64,000 nucleotides of DNA from Blakeslea trispora. Taxonomy: Eukaryota; Mucoromycota; Mucoromycetes; Mucorales; Choanephoraceae. Where the stretch lies: positions 354,738 through 418,737 of the forward strand of contig JAIWNE010000015.1 in the NCBI GenBank assembly GCA_025331445.1, read 5' to 3'. The first letter of the stretch is position 1, and each line of letters opens with the position of its first letter. The position numbers and the translations under genes were made by a program. Shown piece by piece: positions 57,792 through 64,000 of the stretch. The notes beneath the pieces are model-generated. The model did no database searches, had not been told where the DNA came from, and worked only from the letters and a program-made list of their open reading frames with translations.

Positions 57792-59418
57792 AATTCTTAA
57801 GAAAAAAAAAGAAAAAGAAAGAAAGGAGAGGGGAATAGAAAGAAAGAGAGGTTTTTTTTATTAGCGTTTATTAATTGTAACACAATAACGTACCACAATT
57901 ATCCATTGAATGACACACGAGGTTTTTCTTTTGTATTTTCATTCCGAGAACATTATTTTTGAGCATGGTTTGTTATCGCATAAAACGTGGATTGTTAATC
58001 ACTTGTATACCTTGAGACTACTATAAATTATATGTTTTCTCTCTTTGTCTTTTTTTTTGGGGGACTACAGTTGTAGTATCTTGAAGCATCCATGTCGATC
58101 ACTAAAAAGAAAAAGAGAGATCTTTTTGATTTACATGCATAATTTAATAAGACCGATTCTATGCTTCTTCAACATAAATTGTTGCATGATGCCATTTGTA
58201 GATAGTTTAGATTTCTTCCCGACGTCAATGCCAATGACAGAGGAGTAAGCATGAAAGATTGCATGCTCAGTCCAAGAGAGAGATATCACCCTGCCTTCTG
58301 AGGTATGAGTATCTTTCAATTTAGGAAGCTAGTTCATCTCTAAGAAACATAGCAATTTTACTCCTTCATTTATACTTTTAAAGATTCCAATCTGTTTATT
58401 TTAAAGCCAAAATGTGCAATTCGTTTGGGTGCTTGCGTTTACATCTTGATTATTGTCTTTTTTCTTTTGTGTAGCTTGCGCTTTTGGTCCTGAAGAGCTC
58501 AGTTCTTCTTTCTCTCTTGTCTTGACCTAGAAAACTACTCTTAAAATGACAAACATTATGTAATTAAAAATTGGTCTAGTTTTCTTTTGATACAAAGCAT
58601 GAGGTTCTTAAAATTCAGCTAAAAGCTTTCCCATGCCTCTTTCAGTAATAATAAAAAGAATGAATGTTCGATGATGTTTGCTTATCTTACTTGGGAATTC
58701 TATTTGACAAAAGTATGGCTGCATGATATCAAAAAAGAAACAAAGAGAGAGAGAGAGAACTTGTTATCTCTCTTACTGAGTGTGAATAAATTGCATTGGT
58801 GTTTCAGTACAATTTCGATGATTGAAGGAATTTGCGCTTTGGACAAGAAAAAAAAGCTTTACCTCCATCTAATAATAACATAGTCAATTGGCTTACTAGA
58901 TACTGATCGAATTACTGCTGTATCAGTCTGATTGTCTGTGATTGAATGTCAATTTGTTACCATACAACCAAGACAAGCAAAAGGTTCATTTCTTCAATTG
59001 TAAAAATGCACACTTGATCAATCTTAGAAATCAGACGTCTAAACATGTTTCGATAAACAGCTTTGTATTTCAAATTAGGCAACTCATTTCATGCTTTCGT
59101 ATTTACTCAGTACCACCAGCAATACACCAGAGAAAAAAAAGAGGGGGAGGAATTATTTTATACGCACCACATTCCTGTATTGTGGAAAGACAAAGGTAGT
59201 TTAGCAGAGACTTTGAATGAAACAGATAACGTCAACCATAAAAGAGTCCTGACGAAATGATATGGTCTTGGTAACAATAATAAAATAGGAGGCTTTTGTC
59301 TTTTGGTATGCATTCAAATGAATTTCAGGCTACGCATCTTTTTTGATTTGATAGACGCGTTTTGAAATGGTCGTGTTTTCTTTTGTATCCCTCCTTTTCA
59401 ACACTTTTCCTTTCAAAA
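57792..59418. other. Divergent spacer between the ADF-H gene and AOS1
   Basis: 1.6 kb with no recognised gene. Short open frames at 58045..58248, 58671..58883 and 58942..59199 have no motif. Confidence 0.45.
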
Positions 59419-60833
59419 ATGACAGATTCGATCTCAAAAGGCAAGTTATTTAAAGAGAAAAACACTCTATAGAGACGGCTTGGTCTTATTAACATGACTT
59501 ATAGACGAGGCTGCCATTTACGATCGACAGATTCGTCTTTGGGGCCTTGATGCCCAGCAAAGGTAGTGGTCAAATAAAGTTACCTAGAGACTAAAACTAA
59601 GCCAATCACAACAGAATCAGTAAAGCCAATGTCCTTGTAGCTGGTATACGCGCACTAAGCAATGAGGTTTGCAAGAACATTGCTCTTGCTGGAGTTGCTA
59701 GCATTACGCTTTTGGACCATGAAGTTGTTACCGAACTCGATTTAGGTGCTCAGTTTCTCATTCAACAATCACTTGTTGGTAGCAATGTAAAAAAAAAAGA
59801 AAAACATTTTTTTTTGAGAAAGAGAAAAAAAACGAGTAAAGCTTATTTGAAGTCTCGGTAGAAAGCAGAGGCTGCTGCACCCAGCATTCAAAACTTGAAT
59901 CCTCGAGTACAAGTCATTGTGGATCAAGAAGATGTCAAAGACAAGCCTGACAGTTTTTTTGAGTCATTTGATGTTGTCTGTCTCATCCACTCGGAATACG
60001 AATTAATGGTAAGTGTACCAACTTATACAAGCGACACTTTATTTATTCTGTATTTCCTTTAGGCTCGTGTAGATGAGATTAGACGTAGAGTAAAGAAACC
60101 GTTTTATGCTGCTGATGCCTTTGGATGGTTTGGTTATGTATTTTGTGACTTGACAGAACACGCTTATGTCTTGTAGGTAACCAATGCAATTTCACACAAC
60201 TTTTCTATAGGCCTCTTTTTTAATCCCTTGTTTTCTTGTTATTAGGGAGAAGAAATTAGAACCAAAGGCAGAGTCAAAGCAATCGCCTACAGTAGAAAAG
60301 ATTCCTCAGACAGCAAGTTATATCAGTCTGGATCAATCATTGGAAAAGAATTGGTCGGGCATGCGGACAAAGGCTTTAAAAAGAAGAATATCACCCATGA
60401 CTTTTCTTATTCATCGTAAGCAGTTCAAAATCAAATGTCTCTGTCTATTCTGACTTGTTTTTCCTCACCAGTCTTGCTAAAGTTCCAAAAAGAGCATAAA
60501 CGATCACCATCAGAAAGCGATGTCAAGCTGTTAATAGAGCAGAAGCCTAAATTAATGGCTGATATGGGTATTGAAGATAGTACTGTACTAGAAGATGAAT
60601 TGATTAGGTAGATATCAGACACTCAAATAGACATCATATAATGTAACTGACAGAAACTATTTTATAGTCAATTGGCATCTCTTTATGATACCGAAATATC
60701 GCCTGTAGCTGCCATTGTTGGTGGTATTTTGGCACAAGATATCTTGAGAACACTTTCTGCTAATGAGTTGCCTATACAGAATTGGTTTTACTATAATGGT
60801 TTAGATGGCACCGGTTTAGTGCATCAAGTGTAA
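59419..60833 (+). CDS. AOS1: SUMO-activating enzyme subunit 1 (AOS1/SAE1)
   Basis: Eight exons: 59419..59440, 59505..59562, 59615..59786, 59862..60008, 60063..60172, 60246..60415, 60472..60607, 60668..60833 (981 nt, 326 aa). AOS1 pairs with UBA2 to adenylate SUMO, mainly in the nucleus. The N-terminus has DEAAIYDRQIRLWGLDAQQR, then ISKANVLVAGIRALSNEVCK, NIALAGVASITLLDHEVVTE and DLGAQFLIQQSLVGSNKAEA, the Rossmann core of E1 N-terminal halves. NLNPRVQVIV, FYAADAFGWFGYVFCDL and EISPVAAIVGGILAQDILR complete it. There is no catalytic-Cys domain, as expected for AOS1. Intron 1 (59441..59504) starts GC (GCAAGT) not GT; reading through it gives an in-frame stop, and splicing restores SKDEAA. Exon 5 ends at 60172 because extending to the next GT would include TAG. 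Confidence 0.94.
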
Positions 60834-60941
60834 ATAAATAAAACAGCATAATCTGTTACACACATAATTCAGTCGGATGTTCCTTTCTGTGCAACCACGA
60901 TGTTAAAAAAGAAACGAGCTTTTTTTTTTATTGCTTATTCT

Positions 60942-60966
60942 GTCTCTCTCTCTCTCTCTCTCTCTT
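60942..60966. repeat. (TC)n tract before the 146-aa ORF
   Basis: About 12 TC units, 28 bp upstream of the ATG at 60995. Pyrimidine tracts like this precede several genes here and may mark the transcription start. Confidence 0.8.
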
Positions 60967-60994
60967 TTCTTCTTATTTAAGCTTTGATAAGACA

Positions 60995-61435
60995 ATGAAC
61001 TTCTTTTCAATATGTTTTCCTAAAACTCATAAACAAAGTATCTATCTTCCAGATGAAGATAGCTCCATTCCATTTCGTGGCAGTACTTGTTTCCCATGTT
61101 GCACTCAATGGAAAGAAAAGAGTAAGCGCATTGGCTTGGTGCGTTTAAACAAGAGCAAGAAGATGGCTATTGACAAATGTTATAGTCCAAAACCTCTTAT
61201 TAGCATAGAAGCACTATTAGCAGAGCAAGAAGAAGAATTGGACAATTACTATGATCAAACAGATGATGAAGATGCATTTCATGGCCCTGCGTCATTTCAT
61301 AGCAGGAGTATACAGAACGATCATGAATCAATATCGCATTCATACGAAACTGATGCTCAGTTCTTATCTGATTGTCGTATCACTGCCATTATTGAAAACA
61401 GCAATTCAAATGTAGAGCTTGTACATAAACAATAA
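60995..61435 (+). CDS. Small protein of unknown function, 146 aa
   Basis: Single open frame without intron, directly after a TC tract and followed at once by T-rich 3' sequence. The N-terminal part has a Cys/Phe-rich segment (FRGSTCFPCCTQW) and a basic KEKSKRIGLVRLNKSKKM. The C-terminal half is acidic with EEELDNYYDQTDDEDAF. No transmembrane segment or signal peptide is clear. The composition (basic patch, then acidic disordered part) and gene-like flanks support a real gene. I do not recognise the family. Confidence 0.6.
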   Translation: MNFFSICFPKTHKQSIYLPDEDSSIPFRGSTCFPCCTQWKEKSKRIGLVRLNKSKKMAIDKCYSPKPLISIEALLAEQEEELDNYYDQTDDEDAFHGPASFHSRSIQNDHESISHSYETDAQFLSDCRITAIIENSNSNVELVHKQ

Positions 61436-62361
61436 AAATAGTTTTTTTTTCATGTGTCTAAACTACCTCTCACTTTTCTTTCTTGTGACTCTTGAAGGTG
61501 GGCCACACATGGGTGTGCCTTTCATAACGTATCAGAAATGAATTGTAGAACTTGAATTCAACCACCTAAACAAAAAAAAGAAGAAAAGTCGAGCATTTTG
61601 TGCAATGATACCTGATGATGGAGTACCAGCATAGTGTAAAGCATGTTTTAAGGTAACTGAGATAAAATACAGAAAGAAAGCAACAGGGTTACTAAAAGAA
61701 AAACAACCTAAAGTCATATGTCAAATCCGAATGCATTGCATTCAACATGTCATATTTCATAATCTCGGTCTCAATGATAAAACCTGAATTGCCTTGGACT
61801 ACAGAAATGTTTGCAAGACCTAATACTTATTTCTGGGAAAGAGAGAGAACTCCCTTTTTTATTTTTGGGAAATTCCCAAAGTTGACAAGTCAATTCACCT
61901 TTGTATGTCTTGTCATTAAACAAAACATTTCACAGTAGGCCAAATGATCAAAACAAAGTAGTCCTTTTATAAGCAAAACTCTTTTTTTTTCAGCTTGATT
62001 AAAATTTTAATGTACACAACATGATTGTCGTTTATTGCACAGTTCCTTTCGTAAGAACTGTCATGAAAGTTTGTCTTACTGTTAAACAAAGTGTTACTGA
62101 GAATTCAAGAGGAGTTTGGCTGTCATCAAAGAAAAACAAAAAGAAAAGATTTGTTAGCATACTTTACTTGTGTCTTACTACCTTTTCCTTTCTTTGCTGA
62201 TCCTTTGTTTATTTTTTTTGTATACTCTTTATTGACAAGAGTTAATATCATGCAACTCAATCAATTAAGACTAAAAAAGCTCTCACCTTCTTTTCCAAAG
62301 TCTTTTCAACTGTATCGTAGTAACTCATCGCCTTGATAACATAAAAAGCAAACAAGAAATA
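61436..62361. other. Spacer between the orphan gene and the transposon
   Basis: No gene recognised. The last bases (62360-62361) are the TA target dinucleotide of the transposon. Confidence 0.4.
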
Positions 62362-64000
62362 CAGCAGTCGCTCTACTTAAGGGTACAGTGCCTCCAGACT
62401 TAGACCTTGTAGACCTTAGTTTCTTTTCAAATCTTCATCAATTAAAGTTCTGCTTTACTATTGAAAACTGACGACTATCTATGAAATGTGTGTTTTATTG
62501 GGTTATTCATTGTCTACTTTCATTTTTCTATGTGAAAGGTATTTTTTGTTAACAAATTTCTCTAATTCTAGAGAAATTTTTCGGCCATCACTACACTCAC
62601 TGTAAGCTTCAATGTAGTCCATACACTTCTGAAAATACTTTCGTATATGTGCTGTATTGTCAGCTGTATCCAGAAATGTCGATACATTGGCTTCTAGTGA
62701 TTTGAAGGTGTAATAACACTTCAAACGGGCTTCTCGCTTAGCATATGACCAATAATACTCTATCCAGTTACATTTGCAATGATACTTTGGATGGAGCTCA
62801 AAGATGTAACCAGCGTCTTCGACAGTTTTCTGTAGTGCGGTTTTTTGAGCCTTGAAGTCTGGGCAACTTTCAAGATAATGCCTTGCACAGCACATAGACT
62901 GGGCACAAGCTAGCTTGCCACAATCCAGCTTGCCACAATCCAGCTTCCAGGCTTTGCCTTGCAAATCGCGCCCGAACCCATTGGCTTCTTTCTTCCAGGA
63001 TTTTTCTTATTCCTATGATTTACCAAGTCAGACTGAGTGCGTAAAATGCCTAAAGTAATTACCTTTGAAGAATCTTTTCTTTGTTACCACTGGTCGATTC
63101 CTCTTATCCAACGTGTGGGTCTCTTTGTCATAGTAGAATGATTGATTCAGCGTATCGCCGTTAGCCAAAGTAACTAAAGTGTCTTTGAACTGATGCTTTA
63201 GTTTTTCACTCCATTCTTTTTCGTTGAGTGCCATTCTAGACGCAACCGAAGCATCATCAGCAAATGCACCATGATTAGAACTGTTGTCAAATAGGAAGAC
63301 AGCTGTAAAATTAGGATGTAAACTCTCGAAAAGCCCTATAGCATCCTCTTTAAGCTGCTTCACCATATGTGCGGAAGTCCGCCACCCTTCCCTACTATCT
63401 CCTGTCTTGAAATAGGTTCTGGAGAACCATTTCATCCGCCTCATAGTTCCGTGGCATGGGCATTGGAACTCGTTTGCTATGACTGACGAGCCCATGGACT
63501 TTTTATGGACGTAGCTTTCATCCTCCTGCTGCCATAAAACTTCTTTTCCTAATTGTAGATACAGGAATGTTTAGTAAATGAGCTTCAAAGATCTAAACGT
63601 ACTTACCATCATTTGCATAAAAAGCGCATTCGTCATGAGTAACGAACACAATCTTGCTTTCACCCTCATTCAGCTTTGGTTCAAGAATAGCTTCTTGCTT
63701 CTTTCCAGAGTAAAAATCTGATCTCCTCATATAGTTAACCATTCGCTGTGACCATTCATTTCTGTAAGCAACTGCATCCTCTCTTTCGTGGCCATAGAAA
63801 TATACAGTCTTTTTGTTCTTTCGATAGCTGTAACCCCATTCAACCATATAGTTTGCAATGGTTGAAATGGGGATACAGCTCTTCACACCCAAGACAGAAG
63901 GAACTGCTTCGTCATCAATATACTTCTTCAGTACAACAAGAGATCGCTCAACAGGAGACATTAGCTTGATCTTTTTAAGAATTACCAACTTCGCATGAGT
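62362..64000 (-). mobile_element. DNA transposon, 3' part (continues past the window)
   Basis: The terminus CAGCAGTCGCTCTACTTAAG at 62362 follows TA, and a minus-strand transposase fills the rest to the window edge. Only one end is in the window. Its terminus matches those at 2930 and 46064. Confidence 0.7.
62503..64000 (-). pseudogene. DDE transposase, frameshifted, N-terminus beyond the window
   Basis: Exons read from the edge: 64000..63607, 63548..63063 and from 63012 down to 62503, with GT-AG introns. First catalytic block: IVFVTHDECAFYANDGKEV; then EFQCPCHGTMRR and EGWRTSAHMVKQL; second block: VFLFDNSSNHGAFADDA; third: YHCKCNWIEYYWSYAKREAR, with the acidic residue in the IE-Y-W context like the PIEHxW of Tc1/IS630-type enzymes. 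CPCHG and CCARH cysteine motifs match a fungal transposase family I know only as hypothetical DDE proteins. The third exon starts in one frame (IRKILEERSQW) but continues in another (KLDCGKLDCGKLACAQSMCC). A 15-bp tandem duplication lies at that point, near 62905-62940. So a frameshift, probably inactivating, is present. Confidence 0.75.

Noticed and set aside
1..64000. tRNA and 5S rRNA genes
   Set aside because: I looked for A/B-box-like and TTCGA-type patterns by eye and found no cloverleaf-compatible segment; a tRNAscan run would decide.

Overview
The window is nuclear DNA of a filamentous fungus, most likely an early-diverging one of the Mucoromycota (Mucor/Rhizopus-like). The evidence is AT-rich spacers full of poly-A/T runs, genes broken by many very short GT-AG introns (mostly about 45-70 nt), fungal proteins such as an AcuK/ERT1 regulator and a DUF7137 protein, and remnants of Tc1/mariner- and LINE-like elements. 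No tRNA, rRNA, CRISPR array or prokaryote-style operon was seen. Protein identities were assigned by reading motifs; no database search was run. Exon coordinates were derived by hand and keep the reading frame across every junction unless noted.

Layout. 0-2.3 kb: the 3' end of a barwin/expansin-like (double-psi beta-barrel) gene, then an AcuK/ERT1 zinc-cluster regulator on the minus strand. 2.9-7.7 kb: a repeat island with two terminal-repeat element ends, a 167-bp MITE, two decayed Tc1/IS630-type transposases, a 255-codon lineage-type gene with one in-frame stop, a decayed unknown gene and a long 82-bp hairpin. 8.2-23.2 kb: a housekeeping block with RACK1, HIS1, a TBC-domain protein, mitochondrial ribosome recycling factor, UTP14 and an FCP1-like phosphatase. 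A LINE-like relic lies between HIS1 and the TBC gene. 26.1-40.5 kb: a UBXN4-like UBX protein, a divergent pair of paralogous membrane proteins, aldose 1-epimerase, an Acinus homologue, mitochondrial EF-G, inositol monophosphatase and a DUF7137 secreted protein. 40.5-53.7 kb: gene-poor DNA with a transposase relic, a small ECL1-like gene, a 170-bp MITE, an RRM-like RNA-binding gene and a small leucine-rich ORF. 53.7-61.4 kb: a NIPA-type Mg2+ transporter, an ADF-H/coiled-coil/PH protein, the SUMO E1 subunit AOS1 and a small orphan. 62.3 kb to the end: the 3' part of a DDE transposon whose terminus resembles the ends found at 2930 and 46064.

The genes do not form one pathway. Translation and ribosome biogenesis recur (RACK1, RRF1, UTP14, MEF1), and there are several nuclear/RNA regulators (AcuK, FCP1-like, Acinus, RRM protein, AOS1). 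Adjacent genes are often tail-to-tail with only 100-220 bp between stop codons. The most notable observations are a TBC domain whose arginine and glutamine fingers are both substituted, a divergent pair of unknown membrane paralogues, a near-perfect long hairpin beside a dying gene, and short elements that share termini with the transposon at the right edge.
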